Shown here piece after piece: positions 6,208 to 12,531 of a DNA stretch of 13,786 nt. The DNA lies in the NCBI GenBank assembly GCA_003670425.1, contig QWRL01000041.1, positions 1 to 13,786 of the forward strand. Direction: 5' to 3'. Under the pieces are notes generated by a model that was not told the DNA's origin, made no database searches, and saw only the letters and a program-made list of their open reading frames with translations. Numbering within the stretch: the first letter of the stretch is position 1; each line of letters begins with the position of its first letter. This stretch comes from Chloroflexota bacterium (lineage in GTDB: Bacteria > Chloroflexota > Anaerolineae > Anaerolineales > UBA11657). Position numbers and translations under genes: made by a program.

Positions 6208-7540
6208 AGCGCACCAGCAGCGTCTCATCGTATCCGCGCACCTTCAACTCCGCTTCAAGGCCAAAAAACATTTCTTTCACCACACCCACCACAATCAGCA
6301 GGCCAGAGCCAATCGCAAAGAATGCGTTGCTGCCAGAGCTGAAAAACAACACACCCACCAACAGCGGCAGCACTGCCACCGCACCAAGCAGAAGCGCGCC
6401 CGGCAGAGTGATGCGGCGCAGCACCCGGTTCAGATAGCGTTGTGTGGCAGCACCGCGCGTAACGCCCGGCACCTGCGCCCCGGCACGCTTGAGGTTCTCG
6501 CCATAGTTCTGCTGCTGAAACAACACATCTGTGTAGAAGAACGAGAAAATCACAACCATGCTGAAATAGATCAGTATGTAGCCCCAATTGCTCTGGTCAG
6601 CAAACAAATTTTGCATACCGACGGCAAAGTTGCGCACCCAAGCGTACTGGCTGCCGGTGAAGAACTGCGCAATGATGGCCGGGAAACTCAGGATGGCCGA
6701 CGCAAATATGATCGGGATCATGCCAGCCATGTTCACCAGCAACGGCAGTGTGCCGCGCACAGGCATAGACTGGCGCTGGCCGATCCGCCGGCCGGGATAC
6801 ATTACCGGCACATTGCGCCGCCCCTGCGTCACAACCACAATTGCAAACACAGTCAACGCCAGCAAGCCAAGGAAAATGGCCAGCGCCAAATACCGCGTCG
6901 CTTCGTCCGCCCACAGTTGCCCGACACTTTGCGGCAGCCGGCTCACAATGCCGCTAAAAATAATCAATGAAAGGCCCTGATTGCGAATGCCATATTCGGA
7001 AATCAACTCGCCCAGCCAGATCGCAAACATAGTCCCGCCTGTCATCGTAATCAGGGTAGTCGCGGTCGGCAGCGCCAAAGCAGCCGTAAACCCAAAGTTC
7101 GGCAGCACTTGGATACCCGACGACTGGAACAACCTGATTTGGCCGATGGCATTCAGGCTGGCCATGGGAATTGCCAAAAAGTAAGTCCAGCGCTCCATGA
7201 ACTTGCGCCCCTCAGCAGGATCGTCTTCAACGCGCTGCTTCAGTGCCGGAATAATCGGTACAAGCAGTTGCAAAATGATTTGCGCGGTGATGTAAGGGTA
7301 AACGCCCATGGCAAGCACGGAAAAGTTGGACACCGTGCCGCCGGAAAGCAGATCAAACAAACCAAGCAAATTGCCAGCCCCGGTTTGAGACTGCAGAATG
7401 CGCGAAATCGCAGCGCGGTCCACACCGGGCACCGGCACATGCGCCGCCAACCGATACAGAATCAACAAACCAATGGTCAGTAGAATCCGGTTGCGTAAAT
7501 CACGCGCCGTCCAGAGCCGGCGCAAACCTGCTGTGCGCAT
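6206..7540 (-). CDS. secY: Protein translocase subunit SecY
   Basis: SecY forms the pore of the Sec translocon in the plasma membrane. The 444 residues show ten hydrophobic segments, roughly at 18-36, 74-94, 118-136, 150-172, 185-202, 216-237, 265-289, 318-337, 378-398 and 405-422. The segment-2 region MGVYPYITAQIILQLL and the block NMAGMIPIIFASAIL at 270-284 are family signatures. The cytoplasmic loop at 338-376 that receives SecA and the ribosome is present. It reads VPGVTRG at 357-363 where most bacteria have VPGIRPG, so the arginine equivalent to E. coli R357 is shifted by one place. The loop at 184-191 reads GIRNQGLS instead of GIGNGLS. The ATG at 7538-7540 follows rplO by 17 bases with a weak GGAATC-type binding site. 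Confidence 0.97.
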   Translation of the reverse strand: MRTAGLRRLWTARDLRNRILLTIGLLILYRLAAHVPVPGVDRAAISRILQSQTGAGNLLGLFDLLSGGTVSNFSVLAMGVYPYITAQIILQLLVPIIPALKQRVEDDPAEGRKFMERWTYFLAIPMASLNAIGQIRLFQSSGIQVLPNFGFTAALALPTATTLITMTGGTMFAIWLGELISEYGIRNQGLSLIIFSGIVSRLPQSVGQLWADEATRYLALAIFLGLLALTVFAIVVVTQGRRNVPVMYPGRRIGQRQSMPVRGTLPLLVNMAGMIPIIFASAILSFPAIIAQFFTGSQYAWVRNFAVGMQNLFADQSNWGYILIYFSMVVIFSFFYTDVLFQQQNYGENLKRAGAQVPGVTRGAATQRYLNRVLRRITLPGALLLGAVAVLPLLVGVLFFSSGSNAFFAIGSGLLIVVGVVKEMFFGLEAELKVRGYDETLLVR

Positions 7541-7557
7541 TTTAGATTCCGATTCCC

Positions 7558-8034
7558 TTACTCAGCCACGCCAATTTCGCCAAGCGGCAGTACATCAACC
7601 GTGCCGCCAGCGCTGCGAATGCTTTCTGCAGCGGCCTCGGAAAACCGATGCGCACGCACATTCAGCGCCTTGAGCAGCTTGCCGCGGCCCAGCACCACAA
7701 TCGGCTGCTGGCGTGGGTCCTTGACATATCCGGCAAAGGCGAGCGTCACCGGTGGCACATCTTTGCCCGGCAGCTCCAGCGCTTGCAGCTGGTCAAGATT
7801 GATGGCGGTGTAATGCACCTTGTGAATATTTGTGAACCCGCGCTTAAAAGGCAGCTTGCGCACCAACGGCAGGTTGCCGCCCTCACGATACAACCGCCCC
7901 GCCGTTCCGCGGCGCGCGCCCGCACCTTTGGTGCCGCGTCCCGCGGTCTTGCCCTGCCCGGCTGCGTGGCCACGCGCAAGGCGCTTGCGCTTGTGGCGCG
8001 ACCCCGGGGCCGGTTTAAGATCATGCAACTTCAT
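7558..8034 (-). CDS. rplO: 50S ribosomal protein L15
   Basis: L15 binds 23S rRNA late in large-subunit assembly. The 158-residue product starts MKLHDLKPAPGSRHKRKR, followed by the glycine-rich basic stretch with GHAAGQGKTAGRGTKGAGAR that reaches into the rRNA. GNLPLVRKLPFKRGFTN is the conserved middle block, and a compact C-terminal domain follows, ending LPLGEIGVAE. The ATG at 8032-8034 has AGGAG about ten bases upstream, in the short gap just after the rpmD TAG. It precedes secY, the standard spc-cluster order. Confidence 0.98.
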   Translation of the reverse strand: MKLHDLKPAPGSRHKRKRLARGHAAGQGKTAGRGTKGAGARRGTAGRLYREGGNLPLVRKLPFKRGFTNIHKVHYTAINLDQLQALELPGKDVPPVTLAFAGYVKDPRQQPIVVLGRGKLLKALNVRAHRFSEAAAESIRSAGGTVDVLPLGEIGVAE

Positions 8035-8051
8035 TACAACGAGGCTCCTGC

Positions 8052-8234
8052 CTAGGCTTCCTGGATTTCGACCAGACGCGCAACTTTGGATAGCATGCCG
8101 CGCAGCTGCGGCGTGTCAGCCAGCTCCACGGTGTGATTCAGACGGCGCAATCCGAGCGCCCGCACCGTCGCCTTGTGGCGCATGGAAAACCCAATTGCGC
8201 TGCGCACCAGCGTCACGCGCACACTTTTAGCCAT
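8052..8234 (-). CDS. rpmD: 50S ribosomal protein L30
   Basis: L30 is a small large-subunit protein. The 60-residue product starts MAKSVRVTLVRSAIGFS and continues HKATVRALGLRRLNHTVELAD, the usual 'K-T---LGL-K-N--V---D-P---GM---V--LV-V' pattern of bacterial L30. The frame is open upstream to 8303, but the ATG at 8232-8234 gives the exact family N-terminus. This start lies inside the last codons of rpsE, an overlap of eight bases, and no clear Shine-Dalgarno sequence precedes it, so translation probably depends on ribosomes finishing rpsE. Confidence 0.96.
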   Translation of the reverse strand: MAKSVRVTLVRSAIGFSMRHKATVRALGLRRLNHTVELADTPQLRGMLSKVARLVEIQEA

Positions 8235-8778
8235 TCGGTTCAACGCGTTTGCGCGCCCAAACTGGAGACACCTGGGAAACATCTTTGCCGCGCAGCAGCG
8301 CAACGTCTTCCGGGCGCTTCATTGTCAGCAACGCCGCCATGGTTGCGTTGACCACGTTGAGTGTGTTGTTGCTGCCCTGGGATTTGGTGAGCACGTCTTT
8401 GACGCCCGCGCACTCCAGCACAGCGCGCATGCCGCCGCCCGCAACCAGTCCCGTACCGGGCGATGCCGGCTTCAAGAACACTTTCGCGCCGCCATACTGG
8501 GTGGTGATCTCATGCGGGATGGTGGTGCCAAGCAGCGGAATCTTTTTAAGGTTTTGCCGCGCCCGCTCACCAGCCTTCTTTAAGCTGTCTGGCACAGCCC
8601 GCGCGCTGCCGATGCCAACGCCCACGATGCCCTTCTGGTCGCCCACCACCACAACGGTGCGGAAGCTAAAACGCCGCCCGCCCTTTACCACCGTAACTAC
8701 GCGCGAAATATCAGCAATGCGCTCTTCATAATCTGAAGGCCGCTCTGGCGGCCGCTTCCCTTGTGGACGTCTGGTCAT
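8227..8778 (-). CDS. rpsE: 30S ribosomal protein S5
   Basis: S5 sits at the mRNA entry channel and affects decoding accuracy. The 183-residue product has the N-terminal double-stranded-RNA-binding-like domain, with VVTVVKGGRRFSFRTVVVVG and GIVGVGIGSARAVPDSLKKA. The C-terminal domain has FLKPASPGTGLVAGGGMRAV, then GVKDVLTKSQGSNNTLNVVNA. All are canonical. The tail ends WARKRVEPNG. The ATG at 8776-8778 has AGGAG five bases upstream, and this site includes the rplR TAG stop. The 3' end contains the start of rpmD. Confidence 0.98.
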   Translation of the reverse strand: MTRRPQGKRPPERPSDYEERIADISRVVTVVKGGRRFSFRTVVVVGDQKGIVGVGIGSARAVPDSLKKAGERARQNLKKIPLLGTTIPHEITTQYGGAKVFLKPASPGTGLVAGGGMRAVLECAGVKDVLTKSQGSNNTLNVVNATMAALLTMKRPEDVALLRGKDVSQVSPVWARKRVEPNG

Positions 8779-8786
8779 GGTTTCTC

Positions 8787-9152
8787 CTAAAACTCCAAGC
8801 CCGCAGCCCGCGCTGCATCAGCCAGCGCCTTCACGCGCCCGTGGTACTTGTAGCCACCACGGTCAAATACTACCTTTGCAATTCCCGCCGCCTTGGCGCG
8901 CTCTGCCACAGCACCGCCAACCGTTTTGGCCTGGTCTGTTTTGGGCTTGCCGGCAACCGCATCGCGCAGCGCCGGGTCCAAGGTTGAAGCCTGCGCAAGC
9001 GTCTTTCCGGTTGTGTCGTCAATGACCTGCGCATAAATGTTGCCCAGGCTCCGGAACACGTTGAGGCGCGGCATGGCGGCAGTGCCGGATACGCGCTTGC
9101 GCACACGGGTGTGCCGCCGCTTTCGCGAAACTGATCGAAGTGGCTGTGCCAT
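8787..9152 (-). CDS. rplR: 50S ribosomal protein L18
   Basis: L18 binds 5S rRNA and helps dock it in the central protuberance. The 121 residues start with a basic N-terminal arm (RSVSRKRRHTRVRKRVSGTA), then PRLNVFRSLGNIYAQVIDD. The C-terminal block VVFDRGGYKYHGRVKALADAAREAGL-type is present here as FDRGGYKYHGRVKALADAAR followed by AAGLEF. The length is normal. The ATG at 9150-9152 is only three bases after the rplF stop. AAGG in the end of rplF, about 11 bases away, is the best binding site. Its stop TAG forms part of the rpsE Shine-Dalgarno sequence. Confidence 0.98.
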   Translation of the reverse strand: MAQPLRSVSRKRRHTRVRKRVSGTAAMPRLNVFRSLGNIYAQVIDDTTGKTLAQASTLDPALRDAVAGKPKTDQAKTVGGAVAERAKAAGIAKVVFDRGGYKYHGRVKALADAARAAGLEF

Positions 9153-9155
9153 GAC

Positions 9156-9701
9156 TTACTTTGCCTTGCCGGACTTGCCGGCCTTGCGGCGCACCTTCTC
9201 ACCGAGGTAACGCACACCTTTGCCTTTGTAGGGTTCAGGCGGCCGCCAAGCCCGCAGGTTGGCAGCTGTCTGCCCAACCAGCTCGCGGTCTATCCCCCGC
9301 ACCGTAATCGTGCGCGCCTTTAAGTCCACTTCAAAATCAATCCCCGCCGGCGGATCGATCCGCACCGGATGGGAATAACCGAGCATCATCACCAGCGTCT
9401 TGCCCTGCAGCTCGGAGCGATAACCGACGCCCTCAATCTGCAGCACCTTGTGCCAGCCCGCGCTGACACCCAAGACCATGTTGTTCACAAGCGCCCGCGT
9501 GGTACCGTGCAATGCCCGCATTGACGGGCTGTCATCAACCCGCGCCACTGTCACGGTGTTCTCGGCCAGCGACAAAGATACGCCCTCGCCACACTGCAGT
9601 GAAAGACCACCCTTCGGACCGCGCACATCAACCTGGCGCCCGCTGACAGCCAGCTTGACACCGGCCGGTAAAACAATTGGAGACTTGCCCACGCGCGACA
9701 T
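9156..9701 (-). CDS. rplF: 50S ribosomal protein L6
   Basis: L6 lies at the base of the L7/L12 stalk near the factor-binding site. The 181-residue product starts MSRVGKSPIVLPAGVKL and contains the two repeated L6 domains. The second has GVGYRSELQGKTLVMMLGYSHPV, and the C-terminal RNA-binding stretch is WRPPEPYKGKGVRYLGEKVRRKAG, broken here only by reading. An alternative in-frame TTG at 9717-9719 would add six residues, but the ATG at 9699-9701 has AGGAG eight bases before it and gives the family N-terminus. The rpsH TAG stop is part of that binding site. Confidence 0.97.
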   Translation of the reverse strand: MSRVGKSPIVLPAGVKLAVSGRQVDVRGPKGGLSLQCGEGVSLSLAENTVTVARVDDSPSMRALHGTTRALVNNMVLGVSAGWHKVLQIEGVGYRSELQGKTLVMMLGYSHPVRIDPPAGIDFEVDLKARTITVRGIDRELVGQTAANLRAWRPPEPYKGKGVRYLGEKVRRKAGKSGKAK

Positions 9702-9709
9702 TTCTGCAG

Positions 9710-9714
9710 CTCCT
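9710..9714 (-). promoter_or_regulatory. Shine-Dalgarno site for rplF, fused to the rpsH stop
   Basis: The minus strand reads TAGGAG: TAG (9715-9713) ends rpsH and AGGAG lies eight bases before the rplF ATG at 9701. It decides the ATG over the earlier in-frame TTG at 9719, which lies inside the rpsH coding sequence. Confidence 0.75.
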
Positions 9715-10123
9715 ACCAAATCCGGCAGATAACTTCACCGCCCACGCCCAACTTGCGCGCGCGCTGGTCCGTCATCAACCCCTTGGGGGTAGAAATAATT
9801 GCAATGCCCATTCCCGAAAGCACCCGGGGCAGCACGGCCTTGCCTGAATAAACGCGCATGCCCGGACGGCTAACGCGCACGATACCCGCAATTACGGGGC
9901 GGCGCTTGCGCCGCTCGCCCACATAGCGCAGGCTGACACGCAGCGTCGGAAACATCTCCGGCTCGGTAACAACATCAAAGCCATCGATGAAGCCCTCGGC
10001 CTGCATAATCTCAGCAATCGCCACTTTCATTCGCGAGCTGGGCATGCTGGTGGCTGGATGCCCCACCGCCACAGCATTGCGAATGCGGGTCAGCATATCG
10101 CCGATTGGATCACTAATAGTCAT
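9713..10123 (-). CDS. rpsH: 30S ribosomal protein S8
   Basis: S8 is a primary binder of the central domain of 16S rRNA, and in E. coli it represses the spc operon by binding its mRNA. The 136 residues start MTISDPIGDMLTRIRNAVAV, followed by MPSSRMKVAIAEIMQAEGFI. The C-terminal domain has PGMRVYSGKAVLPRVLSGMG, then IAIISTPKGLMTDQRARKLG, and the end GGEVICRIW matches the family ending GGE-L--VW. The ATG at 10121-10123 has AGGGG eight bases before it, overlapping the rpsN stop. There is a 13-base gap after rpsN. Confidence 0.98.
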   Translation of the reverse strand: MTISDPIGDMLTRIRNAVAVGHPATSMPSSRMKVAIAEIMQAEGFIDGFDVVTEPEMFPTLRVSLRYVGERRKRRPVIAGIVRVSRPGMRVYSGKAVLPRVLSGMGIAIISTPKGLMTDQRARKLGVGGEVICRIW

Positions 10124-10136
10124 TGTGCTGCGGCCC

Positions 10137-10319
10137 CTACCACGATGCCTTGGCTACACCGGGAATCTGACCCTCAAGGGCCAGCTCACGGAAACAAATC
10201 CGGCACAATTCAAAACGGCGGATGAAACCACGCGCACGCCCGCACCGCCGGCAACGGCTGCGCACACGCACCTGAAACTTGCGCTTGGTCTCGCGCGCGA
10301 TGTTGGATTTCCTGGCCAT
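10137..10319 (-). CDS. rpsN: 30S ribosomal protein S14, zinc-binding type Z
   Basis: S14 is a head protein of the small subunit. The 60-residue length is that of the short zinc form (the long zinc-free form has about 90-100 residues). It starts MARKSNIARETKRKFQVR. Cysteines 23, 26, 39 and 42 form the zinc ribbon in RCRRCGRARGFIRRF and ELCRICFRELA. It ends IPGVAKASW, the standard ending. The ATG at 10317-10319 overlaps the rplE TGA by one base (TGATG), so coupling is likely. Confidence 0.98.
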   Translation of the reverse strand: MARKSNIARETKRKFQVRVRSRCRRCGRARGFIRRFELCRICFRELALEGQIPGVAKASW

Positions 10320-10867
10320 CAGCTCACCCTTGCCTTGAATGGCATGCCCATGAGTGTCAAAAGTCTCCTGGCTTGCTCGTCACTAGGCGCGCTGGTCACA
10401 ATTGTGATTTCCATGCCGCGTTGCTTGTCAATTTTGTCGTAATCAATTTCCGGAAATATCAGCTGGTCGCGCAGCCCCAGCGTCCAGTTACCCCGTCCGT
10501 CAAAACCTGTCGGCGGCAGTCCGCGAAAATCGCGCAGCCGCGGCAGCGCCACGTTGATCAACCGGTCCAGAAAATCCCACATGCGCGCGCTGCGCAGGGT
10601 CACTTTGGTGCCGATCGAGCGGCCTTCGCGCAGCTTGAAGTTTGCAATGCTGATGCGCGCCTTGGTTACCACCGGCTTTTGGCCGCTGATGATCGAAAGA
10701 TCACCAACCGCCGCGTCCACCATTTTTGCGTTGTCCATCGCTTCGCCCATGCCAATGTTGATCACAACCTTCTGAACGCGCGGAGCCTCCATCACATTCG
10801 CGAAGTCAAATTCACGCATCAACACCGGGGCAATCTCGGTGCGGTATTTTTGTTTAAGGTTTGGCAT
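10319..10867 (-). CDS. rplE: 50S ribosomal protein L5
   Basis: L5 binds 5S rRNA together with L18 and contacts the P-site tRNA. The 182 residues start MPNLKQKYRTEIAPVLMREF, then carry the block RVQKVVINIGMGEAMDNAK, the segment SGQKPVVTKARISIANFKLR and GRGNWTLGLRDQLIFPEIDY. The end RRLLTLMGMPFKA is typical. The ATG at 10865-10867 gives the family N-terminus. No Shine-Dalgarno sequence is visible in the 27 bases after rplX; the ATG follows an A-rich stretch (GAAAAAAG). In E. coli the S8 repressor site is in this same region, but no clear hairpin is seen here. Confidence 0.97.
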   Translation of the reverse strand: MPNLKQKYRTEIAPVLMREFDFANVMEAPRVQKVVINIGMGEAMDNAKMVDAAVGDLSIISGQKPVVTKARISIANFKLREGRSIGTKVTLRSARMWDFLDRLINVALPRLRDFRGLPPTGFDGRGNWTLGLRDQLIFPEIDYDKIDKQRGMEITIVTSAPSDEQARRLLTLMGMPFKARVS

Positions 10868-10894
10868 CTTTTTTCAGAATCTATGAGCAATGCG

Positions 10895-11218
10895 CTATTT
10901 GTCCAACACGGTCTTGCATTTTTTGCAGGTGCGCTGCACCTTTCCATCCGCGCGCTGCGTGCCAAGGCGCACCGCGCTGTCACAGCTGGCACAAACTACC
11001 ATCACATTGGAGATATGCAGCGGGCCTTCAAACTCCACGATGCCCGCAGACAGCGGCCGCTGCCCGCCCGTCTGCTGCTGCTTCTGGTGCTTCTTGCGCA
11101 TGTTGACGCCCTGCACCACCACCTGGCTGCGCACGCGCAAGATCTTCAATACCTGACCGCGCTTGCCGGCATGATTGCCCGCAACCACTTCCACTAAATC
11201 CCCGCGCCTGACTGCCAT
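10895..11218 (-). CDS. rplX: 50S ribosomal protein L24, with zinc-ribbon-like C-terminus
   Basis: L24 starts large-subunit assembly by binding domain I of 23S rRNA. The 107-residue product has the N-terminal KOW motif (about 4-31: GDLVEVVAGNHAGKRGQVLK), then VQGVNMRKKHQK and GGIVEFEGPLHISNVM-type residues (AGIVEFEGPLHISNVMVV). The C-terminal part has two CXXC pairs, Cys76/Cys79 and Cys98/Cys101, as in the zinc-binding form found in many Gram-positive-like bacteria. The ATG at 11216-11218 has GGAG nine bases upstream in the 21-base gap after rplN. Confidence 0.98.
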   Translation of the reverse strand: MAVRRGDLVEVVAGNHAGKRGQVLKILRVRSQVVVQGVNMRKKHQKQQQTGGQRPLSAGIVEFEGPLHISNVMVVCASCDSAVRLGTQRADGKVQRTCKKCKTVLDK

Positions 11219-11239
11219 CTAAATCGACTCCAATCGAAC

Positions 11240-11611
11240 CTAAATTACTTCGGGCGCCAGCGAAATAATCTTCATGAAGCCGCGATCACGCAATTCGCGT
11301 GCCACCGGCCCAAAGATCCGCGTGCCCTTCGGATTGGTGGTCTCGCCATCGAGCAGCACCACGGCATTGTCATCAAACTTAATGTGCGACCCGTCACTGC
11401 GGCCGTACTCTTTGGCGGTGCGCACAATCACAGCCCGCACAATCTCACTCTTCTTCACGCCACTGTTGGGGGTTGCCACTTTTACTGCGCCAACCACCAT
11501 GTCACCCACAAAGCCATAGCGGCGCGTGGACCCGCCCATCACACGGATGACCATAATCTCGCGCGCACCAGAATTGTCGGCCACCCCAACGTAAGACTCT
11601 TGTTGAATCAC
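11240..11611 (-). CDS. rplN: 50S ribosomal protein L14
   Basis: L14 lies on the subunit interface and forms bridges to 16S rRNA. The 123 residues start MIQQESYVGVADNSGAREIM, an exact family N-terminus. They continue with GDMVVGAVKVATPNSGVKKS, then VRAVIVRTAKEYGRSDGSHI, FDDNAVVLLD and GTRIFGPVARELRDRGFMKI. The start is GTG (11609-11611), with TAGG eight bases before it; the TAG there is the rpsQ stop. No in-frame ATG fits. It opens the spc cluster, but only nine bases after rpsQ, so S10 and spc appear joined. Confidence 0.98.
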   Translation of the reverse strand: MIQQESYVGVADNSGAREIMVIRVMGGSTRRYGFVGDMVVGAVKVATPNSGVKKSEIVRAVIVRTAKEYGRSDGSHIKFDDNAVVLLDGETTNPKGTRIFGPVARELRDRGFMKIISLAPEVI

Positions 11612-11620
11612 GGCAATAAC

Positions 11621-11884
11621 CTATTTGGCCGCCGGGCCAGAATGCAGGATGCGCTCCAATGCCCAGCGCTTCTGCTTGCTGATCGGCTGCGACTCCACAA
11701 TCACAACTTTGTCGCCAACCTTCGCAGCGTTTTCCGCATCATGCGCCAGATAGCGCACAACCCGCCGTGTAACTTTGCGGTACAGCGGATGCACCATTGT
11801 GCGCGCCACGGTAACCACAACCGTCTTGTCCATTTTTCCGGCACTGGCCACTGTGCCCGTAATCCGCCGCCGCAAATTTCGCAT
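11621..11884 (-). CDS. rpsQ: 30S ribosomal protein S17
   Basis: S17 is an early-assembly 16S rRNA binder with an OB fold. The 87 residues start MRNLRRRITGTVASAGKMDK and continue TVVVTVARTMVHPLYRKVTRR. They also have AHDAENAAKVGDKVVIVESQ and PISKQKRWALERIL, all standard. The ATG at 11882-11884 overlaps the rpmC TGA by one base (TGATG). Nothing is unusual in the protein; its TAG stop lies inside the rplN ribosome binding site. Confidence 0.98.
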   Translation of the reverse strand: MRNLRRRITGTVASAGKMDKTVVVTVARTMVHPLYRKVTRRVVRYLAHDAENAAKVGDKVVIVESQPISKQKRWALERILHSGPAAK

Positions 11885-12093
11885 CAGTCGGTTCCCCCGC
11901 CACTCTTCAATTGCTGGTCACGCAGCTCGGTCAGCATGCGCGCCACTTTGCGCCGCGTCTTTCGGAAGCGCGAGACATCCGTGAGCTGCCCGAAGCGCAG
12001 CTGAAAGCGCAGCTTGAAAAGCTCCTCGCGCGCGTCCGCAATGCCAGTCTGCAGCAGTTGCGCATCCATTCCCTTGATCTCTGCCTCAGCCAT
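11884..12093 (-). CDS. rpmC: 50S ribosomal protein L29
   Basis: L29 is a small helical protein at the polypeptide exit, next to the docking site for trigger factor and SRP. The 69 residues form two predicted helices: LLQTGIADAREELFKLRFQL, with FGQLTDVSRFRKTRRKVARM then LTELRDQQ. This is the family pattern 'EL---LFNLRFQ-A-GQL-----IR-VR--IAR--T'. A short GGGTD tail follows. The ATG at 12091-12093 has TAGG eight bases before it, and the TAG is the rplP stop. Confidence 0.97.
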   Translation of the reverse strand: MAEAEIKGMDAQLLQTGIADAREELFKLRFQLRFGQLTDVSRFRKTRRKVARMLTELRDQQLKSGGGTD

Positions 12094-12102
12094 GGTTACA
12101 GC

Positions 12103-12525
12103 CTATGCCCCAAAACTGGACTCGCGCATCCGGAACTGCGTCTTGATCGGCAGCTTGTGCGCAGCCAGGCGCATCGCCTCTTTGGCCAGATCTTCCGGCG
12201 CACCCGCCAATTCAAACATCATGCGCCCCGGCTTCACAACTGCAACATAATGGTCCACACTGCCCTTGCCCTTGCCCATGCGCGTCTCAGCCGCCCGATG
12301 CGTCACCGGCTTGTCCGGAAATATCCGAATCCACAACTTGCCGCGGCGCTTGAGCGCGCGCATAATTGCGCGGCGCGCAGCCTCAATCTGGCGCTGCGTA
12401 ATCCAGCCCGGCTCCAGCGCCTGCAATGCGTAGTCGCCAAACTCAATCGTCGCACCGCGCGACGCGCGCCCCGTCATGCGGCCGCGCATTTGCTTGCGGT
12501 ATTTAGTGCGCTTGGGCAGTAACAT
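12103..12525 (-). CDS. rplP: 50S ribosomal protein L16
   Basis: L16 organises the A-site region of the large subunit. The 140 residues start MLLPKRTKYRKQMRGRMTGR, then have TIEFGDYALQALEPGWITQR and QIEAARRAIMRALKRRGKLW. The block PDKPVTHRAAETRMGKGKGS is followed by VAVVKPGRMMFELAG and HKLPIKTQF. All of these are canonical. The ATG at 12523-12525 follows rpsC by six bases; a G-run at the end of rpsC (AGGGGG) about 11 bases away is the likely binding site. Confidence 0.98.
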   Translation of the reverse strand: MLLPKRTKYRKQMRGRMTGRASRGATIEFGDYALQALEPGWITQRQIEAARRAIMRALKRRGKLWIRIFPDKPVTHRAAETRMGKGKGSVDHYVAVVKPGRMMFELAGAPEDLAKEAMRLAAHKLPIKTQFRMRESSFGA

Positions 12526-12531
12526 AACTCG

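Noticed and set aside
6104..6970. Open frame of 288 codons on the plus strand opposite adk and secY
   Set aside because: Antisense to genuine genes; the His/Gln/Arg/Ala-rich product is what the complement of codons for a membrane protein gives.
8235..8303. Longer version of rpmD starting at 8303
   Set aside because: The added residues are read from inside rpsE and do not match L30.
10373..11197. Open frame of 274 codons on the plus strand opposite rplE and rplX
   Set aside because: Same reason: shadow of two certain ribosomal protein genes, with no binding site or motif of its own.
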